Assembly: GCF_003443995.1 (NCBI RefSeq)
Contig: NZ_QWEY01000001.1
Coordinates: forward strand, 372,001-436,000
DNA from: Pseudotabrizicola alkalilacus
Lineage (GTDB): Bacteria > Pseudomonadota > Alphaproteobacteria > Rhodobacterales > Rhodobacteraceae
DNA length: 64,000 nucleotides
Direction of reading: 5' to 3'
In this document: positions 9,997 to 19,076 of the stretch, in pieces
Numbering within the stretch: position 1 is the first letter of the stretch
Layout of the letters: every line of letters starts with the position of its first letter
The notes under the pieces: model-generated
Databases searched by the model: none
Seen by the model: only the letters and a program-made list of their open reading frames with translations
Told to the model about the DNA's origin: nothing
Position numbers and translations under genes: made by a program

Positions 9997-11220
9997 ATGT
10001 CAGTGCGTGTGTCCACCCTGTTCTTCGACATGAACAGCTTTTACGCCTCGGTCGCTCAGGCCGAGGAACCGGCGCTGATGGGGCGGCCGGTGGGGGTGCT
10101 GACGACCGATGCACCGGGGGCGGCCTGTATTGCTGCCAGCATAGACGCCAAACGTTGCGGCGTGCGCATGGGCACCCGCCAGGACGAGGCGCGCCAGCTT
10201 TGCCCCGGCATCGTGTTCCGCCCGGTCAAACACGATGTTTGCGTGACCTATCATCACGCCATCCTGCAGGCGGTGGATACGGTGATCCCGATCGATCGGG
10301 TCTGGTCGATCGACGAATGCTCGTGCCGTCTGACCGGCTCTCAGCAGCAGTTGGACCGCGCCTTGCAGATAGGTCGCGATCTGCAACAGGCGGTGCTGCA
10401 TCAGGTCAGCCCGGCGTTGCGTTGTTCGGTGGGGCTGGCTCCCACCCGGCTGCTGGCCAAGCTGGCAGCGGGTCTGGAAAAGCCGGGCGGTCTGCACTGG
10501 CTGGTGCCAGAGGTGCTGCCCGACCGCATCGCGCATCTGGCGCTGGACGATCTGCCGGGCGTCTCCTGGCGGATGAAAACCCGGCTGGAGGCTGCGGGCG
10601 TCATGGATGTGGCCACGCTTTACGCCCTGCCCCCCAAACGCGCGCGGGCGATCTGGGGCAATGTGCAGGGCGAGCGGTTTGTCCGCGAGCTGCGCGGCGA
10701 GCTGGTGATCTGGCCGGACACGCACCGCGACATGATCGGCCATGGTCAGGTGCTGTCAGGCCCGAACAAAACGCCCGAGGGGGCGCGGCTGGTCGCGCGG
10801 CGGCTGCTGGTCAAGGCGGCATCGCGTCTGCGGCGCGAGGGGTTTCACGCCCGCAGCCTGCATCTGGGGGTGAAATGTGCGGTCGCGGGCCATATCGGCC
10901 ATGGCGGAGAGATCCAGACCACGCAGGACACATTCTTTCTGCTGTCGGTTCTGGCGCGCTACTGGGCCGCGCTGCCGCCCCACCGGGCGCTGTCGGTCTC
11001 GGTGACGCTTGGCGGGCTGATCCCCGATACCGAGGTCAGCCGCGATCTGTTCCCGCCGCTGGCAGACCGTCTTGCGGTCTGTTCCGTGGTCGATGGGCTA
11101 AATCAGCGTTTCGGGCAGGATACGGTTCGCTTTGGTCAGTTGCCGCCCTATCACGTACCCTATACCGGGGCCAAGATTGCCTTTGGCCGCATTCCCACCG
11201 CGCAGGATTTCCGCGAATAG
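9997..11220 (+). CDS. Y-family DNA polymerase (DinB/UmuC-related)
   Basis: A 407-residue translesion polymerase. The first metal site is FFDMNSFYASV with D11, the second is SIDEC with D106 and E107; GLAPTRLLAKLAA (about 150) matches the family's GxxxNKxLAK segment but lacks its Asn. The thumb helix-hairpin-helix (LDDLPGVSWRMKTRLEAAGV, about 185) and a little-finger region follow. In databases relatives are sometimes called type VI secretion protein ImpB, from the old impB/umuC name; that is not its function. SIDEC-S in place of the usual SIDEAFLD suggests a diverged active-site environment. It lies between pccA and a convergent DUF4174 gene and shows no LexA box I could find. Confidence 0.88.
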   Translation: MSVRVSTLFFDMNSFYASVAQAEEPALMGRPVGVLTTDAPGAACIAASIDAKRCGVRMGTRQDEARQLCPGIVFRPVKHDVCVTYHHAILQAVDTVIPIDRVWSIDECSCRLTGSQQQLDRALQIGRDLQQAVLHQVSPALRCSVGLAPTRLLAKLAAGLEKPGGLHWLVPEVLPDRIAHLALDDLPGVSWRMKTRLEAAGVMDVATLYALPPKRARAIWGNVQGERFVRELRGELVIWPDTHRDMIGHGQVLSGPNKTPEGARLVARRLLVKAASRLRREGFHARSLHLGVKCAVAGHIGHGGEIQTTQDTFFLLSVLARYWAALPPHRALSVSVTLGGLIPDTEVSRDLFPPLADRLAVCSVVDGLNQRFGQDTVRFGQLPPYHVPYTGAKIAFGRIPTAQDFRE

Positions 11221-11225
11221 CGCGG

Positions 11226-11717
11226 TCAGCGCCGCCCGGCTGGATTGCGCTCCAGTATTTCCTGGCGGCGCAGCGGGAATTTGTCGATGGCGGCGGTGAT
11301 CTCACGGACCTCCCACGGCAGCGGCTTGCGGATCACCGGGCGCAGATCCTTGTCCATCAGCACAAGGCTGAACCCGCGCGGGCGCAGCTTCATCCGCCAC
11401 TCGCCCCGCGCCTCGGGGTCGGTATCGGTGATCAGCACCACATCGCGCAGCTGCAGAGCGGGCAGGTCACGCTGCAACAGCTCCATCTGACGAATGAAAT
11501 TCGGGTCGGCGGGGCTGTCACCAAACACGACAACCGGGCGGAATTCAAACATGAGATCGGCAAACACCACATCGGCCGCATTGCGCGGCCCATACGCCTC
11601 GGCCACCTCTTCGGCCATGGTTTCGACCTGACCTGACGGATCAATCGCCGCCGCTTCCTGAGCGGTGGCAACAAATGGCAGCAATGCTGCAAGACCAAGA
11701 GTATAAAGCGGTTTCAT
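11226..11717 (-). CDS. Exported DUF4174 protein
   Basis: A 163-residue protein with a signal peptide (start at 11717, GGGAG nearby; cleavage about residue 19 after VATA). The rest resembles DUF4174, a thioredoxin-fold-like domain lacking redox cysteines: FRPVVVFGDSPADPNFIRQ, DVVLITDTDP, FSLVLMDKDL (the phrase about a solute or dust-like treatment), and PWEVREITAAIDKFPLRRQE. No CxxC is present. It converges with the Y-family polymerase with only five bases between stops and is divergent from the mutase. Function unknown; periplasmic location is inferred. Confidence 0.8.
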   Translation of the reverse strand: MKPLYTLGLAALLPFVATAQEAAAIDPSGQVETMAEEVAEAYGPRNAADVVFADLMFEFRPVVVFGDSPADPNFIRQMELLQRDLPALQLRDVVLITDTDPEARGEWRMKLRPRGFSLVLMDKDLRPVIRKPLPWEVREITAAIDKFPLRRQEILERNPAGRR

Positions 11718-11799
11718 GCGGCTCCCTTTGATCAGAACATAGGGCGGCGCGGCGGGAAACCCAAGAGCAGATGCCAAGAGCATATGACGGAGAACACCG

Positions 11800-13929
11800 A
11801 TGACCGACGCGCTGAACCACTGGACCGCCCTCGCCACCAAAGAGCTGAAGGGCAAAGACCCCGAAAGCCTGATCTGGAACACGCTGGAGGGCATTCCGGT
11901 CAAGCCGCTGTATACCGCCGCAGATACGGCAAGCCTGCCCCATATGGGCGGCGTGCCGGGGGCCGCACCGTTCACGCGCGGGGTCAAGGCCACGATGTAC
12001 GCGGGCCGCCCCTGGACCATCCGGCAATACGCGGGCTTTTCCACCGCCGAGGAGTCGAACAACTTTTACCGCAAGGCGCTTGCGGCCGGTCAGCAAGGCG
12101 TGTCGGTCGCTTTTGATCTGGCCACCCACCGCGGCTACGACAGCGACCACCCTCGCGTGGTGGGCGATGTCGGCAAGGCGGGCGTGGCGATCGACTCGGT
12201 CGAGGATATGAAAATCCTGTTCGACGGCATCCCGCTGGAAAAAGTCAGCGTTTCCATGACGATGAATGGCGCTGTGATCCCGATTCTGGCGAATTTCATT
12301 GTGACGGGTGAAGAGCAGGGGGTGGATCGCAGCCTGCTGTCGGGCACCATTCAGAACGATATTCTGAAGGAATTCATGGTCCGCAACACCTATGTCTACC
12401 CGCCCGAACCCTCGATGCGGATCATCGCGGACATCATCGAATACACCTCCGAACACATGCCAAAGTTCAACTCGATTTCGATTTCCGGCTATCACATGCA
12501 GGAGGCCGGGGCCAATCTGGTGCAGGAGCTGGCCTTTACGCTCGCCGATGGCCGCGAATATGTGCGCACCGCGATTGCGCGCGGCATGGATGTGGATGCG
12601 TTCGCGGGCCGCTTGTCGTTCTTCTTTGCCATCGGCATGAACTTCTTCATGGAGGCGGCCAAACTCCGCGCCGCCCGGCTGCTGTGGCACCGGATCATGT
12701 CCGATTTTTCTGCGAAAAATCCAGTGTCGCTCATGCTGCGCACGCATTGCCAGACTTCCGGCGTCAGCTTGCAAGAGGCGGACCCCTACAACAACGTGAT
12801 CCGCACCGCCTATGAGGCGATGTCGGCGGTGCTGGGTGGCACCCAAAGCCTGCACACCAATGCGCTGGATGAGGCGATTGCCCTGCCCACCGAATTTTCG
12901 GCCCGCATTGCCCGCAACACCCAGCTGATTCTGCAGGAGGAAACCGGCATCACCCATGTCGTCGACCCGCTGGCGGGCAGCTACTATGTCGAGACGCTGA
13001 CGCATCAGCTGGCGACCGAGGCGTGGAAGCTGATCGAGGAAGTCGAAGCGATGGGCGGCATGACCAAGGCGGTCGCCACCGGGATGCCGAAACTGCGGAT
13101 CGAGGAATCCGCGGCCCGGCGTCAGGCGGCGATTGACCGGGGCGAAGATGTGATCGTCGGCGTCAACAAATACCGCAAACCGAGCGAAGACCCGATCGAC
13201 ATTCTGGATATCGACAACGTTGCCGTGCGCGAAAGCCAGATCGCCCGGCTGAAAACCACCCGCGCCAACCGGGACGAGGCGGCGTGTCAGGCGGCATTGG
13301 CCGAACTGACACGCCGTGCGGGCGAAGGCGGCAATCTGCTGGATGCCGCCGTCACCGCCGCCCGCGCCCGCGCCACCGTAGGGGAGATTTCAGACGCCAT
13401 GGAAACCGTCTTTGGCCGCCACCGCGCGGAAGTCAAAACCCTCGCCGGGGTGTATGGCGCTGCCTATGAGGGCGATGCCGGGTTTGAGGCGATTCAGGCC
13501 GATGTCGAAGCCTTTGCCACCGAAGAGGGCCGCCGCCCGCGCATGCTGGTGGTGAAGATGGGGCAGGATGGCCATGACCGTGGCGCCAAGGTCATCGCGA
13601 CCGCCTTTGCCGATATCGGTTTTGACGTCGATGTCGGCCCGCTGTTCCAGACCCCGGAAGAGGCCGCGCAGGATGCCATCGACAATGACGTGCATGTCAT
13701 CGGCATCTCGTCCCAGGCCGCCGGGCACAAGACCCTGGCGCCGAAACTGGTGCAGGCGTTGCAGGCGGCAGGGGCGGGCGACATTCTGGTGATCTGCGGC
13801 GGCGTGATCCCGCAGCAGGATTACCAGTTCCTTTATGACAACGGCGTCAAGGCGATCTTTGGTCCCGGCACCAACATTCCCAGCGCCGCCAAGGACATCC
13901 TGACCCTGATTCGCCAGACCCGGCGCTGA
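11800..13929 (+). CDS. Methylmalonyl-CoA mutase, adenosylcobalamin-dependent, single-chain
   Basis: A 709-residue mutase that isomerises methylmalonyl-CoA to succinyl-CoA. The N-terminal TIM-barrel part contains [17 protein letters not shown] (about 108-124), [10 protein letters not shown] and the [10 protein letters not shown] stretch; the C-terminal cobalamin-binding domain starts at about residue 575 with the base-off motif D-G-H-D-R-G (about 590-595), GISSQAAGH and CGGVIP. Both functions sit in one chain, unlike the MutA/MutB heterodimer, so this is the homodimeric ScpA type. It completes the propionyl-CoA route begun by PccAB. The epimerase needed between them is not in the window. A REP-like palindrome follows the stop. 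Confidence 0.97.
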   Translation: MTDALNHWTALATKELKGKDPESLIWNTLEGIPVKPLYTAADTASLPHMGGVPGAAPFTRGVKATMYAGRPWTIRQYAGFSTAEESNNFYRKALAAGQQGVSVAFDLATHRGYDSDHPRVVGDVGKAGVAIDSVEDMKILFDGIPLEKVSVSMTMNGAVIPILANFIVTGEEQGVDRSLLSGTIQNDILKEFMVRNTYVYPPEPSMRIIADIIEYTSEHMPKFNSISISGYHMQEAGANLVQELAFTLADGREYVRTAIARGMDVDAFAGRLSFFFAIGMNFFMEAAKLRAARLLWHRIMSDFSAKNPVSLMLRTHCQTSGVSLQEADPYNNVIRTAYEAMSAVLGGTQSLHTNALDEAIALPTEFSARIARNTQLILQEETGITHVVDPLAGSYYVETLTHQLATEAWKLIEEVEAMGGMTKAVATGMPKLRIEESAARRQAAIDRGEDVIVGVNKYRKPSEDPIDILDIDNVAVRESQIARLKTTRANRDEAACQAALAELTRRAGEGGNLLDAAVTAARARATVGEISDAMETVFGRHRAEVKTLAGVYGAAYEGDAGFEAIQADVEAFATEEGRRPRMLVVKMGQDGHDRGAKVIATAFADIGFDVDVGPLFQTPEEAAQDAIDNDVHVIGISSQAAGHKTLAPKLVQALQAAGAGDILVICGGVIPQQDYQFLYDNGVKAIFGPGTNIPSAAKDILTLIRQTRR

Positions 13930-13975
13930 TCCTGCACCCGCGCGCGCCGGTCTGGCCGGGGGAGCGCTCCGCGCG

Positions 13976-14072
13976 GGAGTATTTGGCAAGCAGCAATGCA
14001 CAATCGCGCGCTATGGATTGCTGCTTTGAAAATACTCCGGGGGGCGGCGAAGCCGGGGGGCTGGCCCCCCTC
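13976..14072. repeat. REP-like palindromic element, copy 1 (convergent gene ends)
   Basis: A 22-base arm GGAGTATTT-n4-AGCAGCAAT at 13976-13997 pairs with its inverse at 14017-14038; the 4-base centre of each arm does not match. It is followed by CCGGGGGG-CGGCGAAGCC and a GGGGGG-CTGG-CCCCCC stem-loop that ends directly at the stop codon of the leftward gene. Three related copies are at 34372, 38317 and 42087. It probably terminates transcription from both convergent genes. Confidence 0.85.
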
Positions 14073-14426
14073 TTACAGCTCGATTTCCCCCTCGGGGATC
14101 GGCAGGGGTTTTGGCGCATCCTTGCGGCGCGGGATCAGGATATCGCCATTGTCGAGCAGGCGAGGCGCATCGTAATTGCGGATGTCGTCAATCAGCACCA
14201 TCAGCTTTTCCAGCGCCGGTTCCATCTCGGAAAGCGCCTTGCCCATCTCGTTCAGTGCCGGTTCCATTTCGCGCATGAGGCCGCGGAACAGCAGTTTTGC
14301 GCCCTCTTGCATCAGATCAAAGCCTTTTTCCTCCTCAGCCTGCGGGGCGGGCGGGGTCTGGGGGGCCGCAGGCGAGGCTGCGATCAGCAGGAGGGGCAGG
14401 GTGAGGGCAAGGCAAACGCGTTTCAT
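14073..14426 (-). CDS. Small exported protein, alphaproteobacterial, function unknown
   Basis: A 117-residue protein with a signal peptide (residues 1-19, then a Pro/Ala-rich stretch). The mature part is helical, with repeated MEPALNEMGKALSEMEPALEKL phrases, then DDIRNYDAPRLLDNGDILIPRRKDAP. I recall homologues next to similar genes in Rhodobacterales, sometimes labelled AAA+ ATPase family protein, but there is no nucleotide-binding motif. It is the last gene of a leftward run, 24 bases after the endonuclease-fold gene. Periplasmic location is inferred from the signal. Confidence 0.72.
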   Translation of the reverse strand: MKRVCLALTLPLLLIAASPAAPQTPPAPQAEEEKGFDLMQEGAKLLFRGLMREMEPALNEMGKALSEMEPALEKLMVLIDDIRNYDAPRLLDNGDILIPRRKDAPKPLPIPEGEIEL

Positions 14427-14450
14427 ATGGCTGAGTATGCCGCTGCTTTG

Positions 14451-15551
14451 TCAGGTGGGCAAATCACGTCTTGTGGCAGAAGCCGCGCGCGCGCCGGGGC
14501 CGGTCAGGGCAAGGTCGATGGTCACCGGGAAGTGGTCTGACGCCTGCAACAGCGCCTCGTGCAACTCGGGGGTGTTCAGACAGGCTGGGTCGTTCCACGG
14601 GTGCCAGATCCGCCAGGCCGGGTGGCGGGCCGCCAGCCGTGGCGAGACCATGATGAAATCCAGCAGCGCCTCGAAATAGCGCTGTTGCGGGTTCAGCCAG
14701 AACCGCGCCGTGGTCGGGGTCAGGTTCATCCGCCCGGCTTGCGCCATTGCGGCATGTGGATCATACATCCGTGCCTCGGGCGGCACGTCGAGGCCGAGCA
14801 CGATTTCGACCCCGGAATGGCCGAACAGCTTTTCATATTCGTCCAGCCCCGGACCATCGTTGAAATCGCCCATCACCAGCAGGTCATGGCCGCGTGCCAG
14901 ATGCCAGTCGACCCGGGCGCGCAGCCAGATGCATTCGGCCAGCTGCTTGCGACGGTTTTCAATCGAGAGGCGGGTGATGGCTTCGGGGGTGCGCGCGCCA
15001 TGTGGCGCTTTCGACTTTGCATGCACCCCGATCAGCCGCAGCCTGCGCCCCGCAGCCGTCACGACCGCCAGTTCCAGCGGCGGTTTGGAAAACCGGATCA
15101 GGTCGGGCGTGGCATCGGTGTCGATGTCATAGCGAAAGGTACCGTCAAAGCGCGGGGCGTCGCGGCTGCCTTTTTTGCCCACCGGCGCGCCGATGGGGTC
15201 ATGCCGGGGCGTCAGACGGTCGGGGTCATAAAGCAGGGTGATTTCCTGCTCGGTTTCCGACATGAAGCCGGTGATGGCGCGGCGGGTGCGCAGGCCGAAG
15301 GTCTGGGCGAACGTCTCCAGCGCGCGGGTGGAGCTGCGTTTCGAGCCGGTATCGGGCGCCTCGATCACCATGACCGCATCGGCATCCATCGCGGAAAACA
15401 CGATCCCCAGCGCGCCCGCCTGTGTCGCGCGGCTGATCTGGTGCCGGGCCGAGGGCTCACCGTCGGCCAGCAACCGCCCGTCATCGTCAAACAGCGCGTT
15501 GAACCATTCGACGTTGTAGGTGGCGATGCGCAGCCGTTCGGGCGCGGTCAT
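14451..15551 (-). CDS. Endonuclease/exonuclease/phosphatase family protein
   Basis: A 366-residue member of the DNase I-like metal-dependent phosphodiesterase fold. It shows the family's N-terminal ATYNVEWFN (about 10), the ALEDADAVMVIEAP-like segment with catalytic Glu (about 63), HAKSK (about 200), MGDFNDGPG (about 245) and the C-terminal SDHFPV (about 345). Substrate could be nucleic acid, a phospholipid or a nucleotide. There is no signal peptide, so it is likely cytoplasmic. The ATG at 15551 shares one base with the stop of the TerB/J-domain gene (TGATG), so the two are translationally coupled. Its nearest family label is the unspecific EEP superfamily. Confidence 0.88.
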   Translation of the reverse strand: MTAPERLRIATYNVEWFNALFDDDGRLLADGEPSARHQISRATQAGALGIVFSAMDADAVMVIEAPDTGSKRSSTRALETFAQTFGLRTRRAITGFMSETEQEITLLYDPDRLTPRHDPIGAPVGKKGSRDAPRFDGTFRYDIDTDATPDLIRFSKPPLELAVVTAAGRRLRLIGVHAKSKAPHGARTPEAITRLSIENRRKQLAECIWLRARVDWHLARGHDLLVMGDFNDGPGLDEYEKLFGHSGVEIVLGLDVPPEARMYDPHAAMAQAGRMNLTPTTARFWLNPQQRYFEALLDFIMVSPRLAARHPAWRIWHPWNDPACLNTPELHEALLQASDHFPVTIDLALTGPGARAASATRRDLPT

Positions 15552-16267
15552 CAGGCCGCCCGCCGCCCCGAGATTTCCTCCCATGCGGCATTGATTGCAA
15601 TCAGGCGGCGTTCGGCCAGCTTCACCGCCTCGGCTGGCACACCGCGTGCGATCATCGAATCGGGGTGGCTGTCCTTGACCGCCTGCCGCCAGGCAAGGCG
15701 CACCTGATCCAGCGGCGCGTTGGCGGCGACGCCCAGCACGTCATAGGGATCGCGCGGCGCACCTTCGACAAAGCGGGCGCGCAGGGTGGCGTAGCAGCGG
15801 TCATCCAGACCAAAGATCCGCGCCACCTCGCGCAGGAACGCATCTTCGGCGGGGTGGAAATCGCCATCGGCCATGGCGATGTGGAACAAGCCTTCCAGCA
15901 GGTCGATCAGCACATTGCGGTCATCGGCACACAGCGCCTGTCCCTCGGCACGGAACATCGCCGCCACCTTGCGGGCATAGGCATCAAACCCCGCCACATC
16001 CTGCCGTGCCAGATTGAACACGCGGGCCGCATTGGCGGCCTCTTCATCGGGGATCGCAAAAATGCGCCGGAAGGTCGCCACCTCATGCCGCGACACCTGG
16101 CCGTCGGCCTTGGCCATCTTTGCCCCCAGCGCGATCACGGCAATGGTAAAGCCCACCGACTTTTCCGGGGTCGATTGCACCCCGCGCAGGCGGTCAAACA
16201 CCACCGACAACCCTTCGCCAGTGGCGAGGGCGGATAGCGCGTCAGCGATGCGGGTCCAGATCGACAT
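15551..16267 (-). CDS. DjlA-like TerB / J-domain protein
   Basis: A 238-residue protein with a TerB-type helical domain (about residues 30-150, with AKADGQVSRHE and ADGDFHPAED, the metal-site acidic pairs of the family) followed by a C-terminal J domain (DPYDVLGVAANAPLDQVRLAWR, HPD in DSHPDSM, about 210). The J domain should stimulate a DnaK ATPase. Unlike E. coli DjlA it has no N-terminal membrane segment. Relatives are annotated molecular chaperone DjiA. It lies in a tight leftward operon, 31 bases after the acetyltransferase gene and overlapping the endonuclease-fold gene. Confidence 0.9.
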   Translation of the reverse strand: MSIWTRIADALSALATGEGLSVVFDRLRGVQSTPEKSVGFTIAVIALGAKMAKADGQVSRHEVATFRRIFAIPDEEAANAARVFNLARQDVAGFDAYARKVAAMFRAEGQALCADDRNVLIDLLEGLFHIAMADGDFHPAEDAFLREVARIFGLDDRCYATLRARFVEGAPRDPYDVLGVAANAPLDQVRLAWRQAVKDSHPDSMIARGVPAEAVKLAERRLIAINAAWEEISGRRAA

Positions 16268-16298
16268 GGGCGCAGGATAGCGCGCGCCGCGCGCCTTG

Positions 16299-16784
16299 TC
16301 AGGAGAGGATTTTCTGCATCAGCACAAGATCCATCCAGCGGCCGAATTTCCGCCCGACCTGCGGCATCACGCCGACCTCGGTATAGCCCATTTTCGAGTG
16401 AAACACGCGGCCACCCGCGTTTTCTCCGGTCACTGCAGCAATCATCACATGTGCGCCAGCGCGTGTTGCATGCGCCTCGACCGCTGCCATTAAGGCACGG
16501 CCAAGGCCAAGGCCACCCGCGTCTGGGGCAAGCTGGATCGTGTGTTCCATCGCATGGGCATAGCCGATGCCGCTGCGGAACTGGTCATAGGTGGCAAAGC
16601 CGCAGACGCGGCCCGCCTCTTCGGCCACCACAAAACAGCGCTGCGCCAGCCGGGTGGTGATGGTGCAGCCCACCTCGTCCAGCGATTTTTCGGTGGCGTT
16701 GAAGGTGATCGCACTGGCGCGGATGTAGTGGTTCCAGATCAACGCGACCGCTGCCGCATCCGCCACCGTTGCCGCGCGGATCAT
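16299..16784 (-). CDS. GNAT-family N-acetyltransferase (phosphinothricin acetyltransferase-like)
   Basis: A 161-residue acetyl-CoA-dependent N-acetyltransferase. The sequence IRAATVADAAAVALIWNHYI, the acceptor-loop EKSLDEV, the AMEHTIQLAPDAGGLGLGRAL segment with the acetyl-CoA P-loop (about 95), and VFHSKMGYTEVGVMPQVGRKFGRWMDLVLMQ match the PAT/Bar group that acetylates amino-acid-like toxins such as phosphinothricin or methionine sulfoximine. Its ATG overlaps the stop of the VOC gene by ATGA. Substrate is inferred only from family. Confidence 0.9.
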   Translation of the reverse strand: MIRAATVADAAAVALIWNHYIRASAITFNATEKSLDEVGCTITTRLAQRCFVVAEEAGRVCGFATYDQFRSGIGYAHAMEHTIQLAPDAGGLGLGRALMAAVEAHATRAGAHVMIAAVTGENAGGRVFHSKMGYTEVGVMPQVGRKFGRWMDLVLMQKILS

Positions 16785-17392
16785 GCCAGCACACGCCGCC
16801 CGTGGGGCGTGTCGATCTCGGCCCGCAGCGCGAGAGGCCCCGGCTCGATCACCAGACGCGGATCGGACAGGTCGGCCAGTGCCGCGCGCAAAGCCGTAGC
16901 CTCGGGATGGGTCACCACCAGCCGGGCCAGCCGCGCGCCGGTATCGGGCAGGCGCGTCACCGGATGCGGCCCTTGCCACTGGATCAGCGCTGGATGTGCG
17001 CCATCAAACGGCAGCCGCCCGTCCCCCGGCACTGCCATCCGCCAGCGCAGATCGCCGCGCGCCAGATCCACCGGCACGCCCACGCCCTCTGGGGCCTGCG
17101 CCACAGCCGCATCCAGATCATCGCAGGCGGCAACCCAGTTGGTCAGCCGGGGCGCACCCGCAAACTCATCCAGCGCGAACCAGCGCGGCCAGGCCGGGGC
17201 AGCGGCCTGCGGGTCGATCGCAATCACTTCAAGATACAGATCGCCCAGCCGCAACAGCCGGTTATGGGTGCCCATATGGGCATGTGTGCCACCGGCAACC
17301 AGCGGCAGGCCAAGCGCGGCCTCGACCACCGCAGCCCCGTCATCCAACGCGGTGCAGCTCACCGCCAGATGGTCAATCTTCAGCATCGTCAT
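16781..17392 (-). CDS. VOC / glyoxalase-like domain protein
   Basis: A 203-residue vicinal-oxygen-chelate-fold protein of the glyoxalase-like type (PF13468 in style). It opens with KIDHLAVSCTALDDGAAVVEAALGL, has THAHMGTHNRLLRLGDLYLEVIAIDP with candidate metal ligands His and Glu (about 7, 38-42, 54), and a second half with fewer conserved ligands. Enzyme activity and substrate are unknown. Starts at 17392 or 17386 both lie within the end of ppx, so the genes overlap and are coupled. Confidence 0.85.
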   Translation of the reverse strand: MTMLKIDHLAVSCTALDDGAAVVEAALGLPLVAGGTHAHMGTHNRLLRLGDLYLEVIAIDPQAAAPAWPRWFALDEFAGAPRLTNWVAACDDLDAAVAQAPEGVGVPVDLARGDLRWRMAVPGDGRLPFDGAHPALIQWQGPHPVTRLPDTGARLARLVVTHPEATALRAALADLSDPRLVIEPGPLALRAEIDTPHGRRVLA

Positions 17393-18950
17393 CGCCGGGT
17401 TGCACCACCCGCCCCTTGGCCCGCAGCGCCTGTGTTAGTGAGGAAAACCTTGCCCGCGCCACTTCGCCATAGAGGCCCACCCCCAACTCGGTCAGCTGCA
17501 GATCCAGCAGGCGCTTTTTCGGCTTCCACACCAGTTGCCCGGCTTGTGACGGGTCACCCGCCGCAAACATCGCGCCAAAGCGCATCGCCTTGCCCAGCAC
17601 CTCGGCTTCCTGAATCTCATCCTCGGACAACAGCCGGAACAGCGGCTCCAGCCGGGTGCCGGATCGGCTGTTCTTGTAGCGGTGCAGCAGCGACAGGCCC
17701 AGAAACACCCGCCCCGGATGGTCAAGCCCGCCCAGGTTGGCCCGCGTCGCATTGTCGAAACACACATCGGCGCGGTAATCGGGGTGCGCCCGCCAGGTGG
17801 TGTCATGCAACAGGCAGGCCGCCTTTATCAGCCGCAGCCGCTCGGGCGGGCGGCCCTTGAACAGCGGCAACAGGAACTCGTACAGCTTTTTGCCCGACCC
17901 CGGCAGCCGCGCGCCGGTTTGTTCGGCCGCCCGTGCCGCCTCGATCAGCGGGTCGCGTGCCCGCAATTTGTCCGGCATCTGTTCGTACAGCAGCCCTTCG
18001 CGGATGCCATAGGACGAGATGTCGATCTCGGATGGCTTGAACACCCGGATCAGCTCGCGCAGCACCTCGCAGGCCAGCGGCACCAGTTCCATCCGCTCGA
18101 CACTTGTGCCGGTGCGGCCGCGCAGCATCGACAGATCCGCGCCTTCCAGCCAGTCCAGCGTGTCCAGCGCCGATTTCACCGGCATCCGGTATTCATGCAG
18201 CACGGTCAGCGGATAATTCCGCCGCTCCATATCCAGCCGCGCGATCACCCGCCACGAGCCGCCAACCATGTAAAACCGCTCGCCCTCGGTCTTGATCTTG
18301 CCTTGGGCGCGGGTCAGCACCCGGTGGATCAGCGCCCGGCGCTGCTCGGGTCCGCCCTCGACCTGTTGCAGCCGGAACGGGCCCAGCTGGGTTGACACGC
18401 GGGTGCCGACCTTGCCATCGCCGACCCTTGCCAGCTCCATCGAGTTGCCGCCGATGTCGCAGACCACGCCCTTGGCCTCGGGCCAGCCCAGCAGCACACC
18501 CTGCGCCGAAAGCCGCGCCTCTTCATCTCCGTCGATCACATGCAGCCGCAACCCGGTTTCTTCCAGCACCTGCGCGGTAAACTCTGGCCCGTCTGCCGCC
18601 TCCCGCGTGGCGGCGGTCGCCACCACACTCAGCGGTGCCGCGCCCATCCCGCCTGCCAGCAGCGAAAACCGCTTCAGCGCGGCCAGCGCCCGCCGCTTGC
18701 CTTCGGGGTTCAGCATCCCGGTTTCGCCCAGACCCTTGCCCAGACCGCACAGGATTTTCTCGTTGTAGAAATAGGCGGGCGACCGCGCCGCCCCGTCAAA
18801 CACCACCAGCCGGACCGAGTTTGACCCCACATCCACGACGCCGACCCGGCTCAGGGCGCGGACGGATGAATCTTCAAACAGCGGCCGGCCAAAAGGGCTG
18901 AACTCATCCTCATCTGCGTCGGCAGTGGTCTGGTTGTGGTCGCTGGTCAT
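17373..18950 (-). CDS. ppx: Exopolyphosphatase, Ppx/GppA family
   Basis: A 525-residue ASKHA-fold phosphatase that removes terminal phosphates from polyphosphate (or pppGpp in GppA members). Phosphate-1 motif VVDVGSNSVRLVVFD (about 39), the ATAATREA segment, and phosphate-2 motif VVCDIGGNSMEL (about 165) are present; the C-terminal part from about 320 is the HD-like domain with LLHDTTWRAHPDYRADVCF. The start at 18950 follows GGGGACTCT. It follows polyphosphate kinase at 126 bases on the same strand, a standard pairing: Ppk makes polyphosphate and Ppx degrades it. Confidence 0.95.
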   Translation of the reverse strand: MTSDHNQTTADADEDEFSPFGRPLFEDSSVRALSRVGVVDVGSNSVRLVVFDGAARSPAYFYNEKILCGLGKGLGETGMLNPEGKRRALAALKRFSLLAGGMGAAPLSVVATAATREAADGPEFTAQVLEETGLRLHVIDGDEEARLSAQGVLLGWPEAKGVVCDIGGNSMELARVGDGKVGTRVSTQLGPFRLQQVEGGPEQRRALIHRVLTRAQGKIKTEGERFYMVGGSWRVIARLDMERRNYPLTVLHEYRMPVKSALDTLDWLEGADLSMLRGRTGTSVERMELVPLACEVLRELIRVFKPSEIDISSYGIREGLLYEQMPDKLRARDPLIEAARAAEQTGARLPGSGKKLYEFLLPLFKGRPPERLRLIKAACLLHDTTWRAHPDYRADVCFDNATRANLGGLDHPGRVFLGLSLLHRYKNSRSGTRLEPLFRLLSEDEIQEAEVLGKAMRFGAMFAAGDPSQAGQLVWKPKKRLLDLQLTELGVGLYGEVARARFSSLTQALRAKGRVVQPGDDDAED

Positions 18951-19076
18951 AGAGTCCCCAGTGCAATGTAAGCCAGACCTTGGCGCAAGGTCCGGTGCGG
19001 CGTCAAGCAAAGCTACGCCTTGTGGTTGAGTGCAGTGGTCAGGATGCAATGCTCAGTTAATTCCATCCCATACCCG

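Noticed and set aside
9997-11220. Annotation as type VI secretion protein ImpB
   Set aside because: This comes from the old impB/umuC name; the sequence is a Y-family polymerase and no secretion genes are present.
14073-14426. Annotation as AAA+ ATPase
   Set aside because: No Walker A or B motif in 117 residues.
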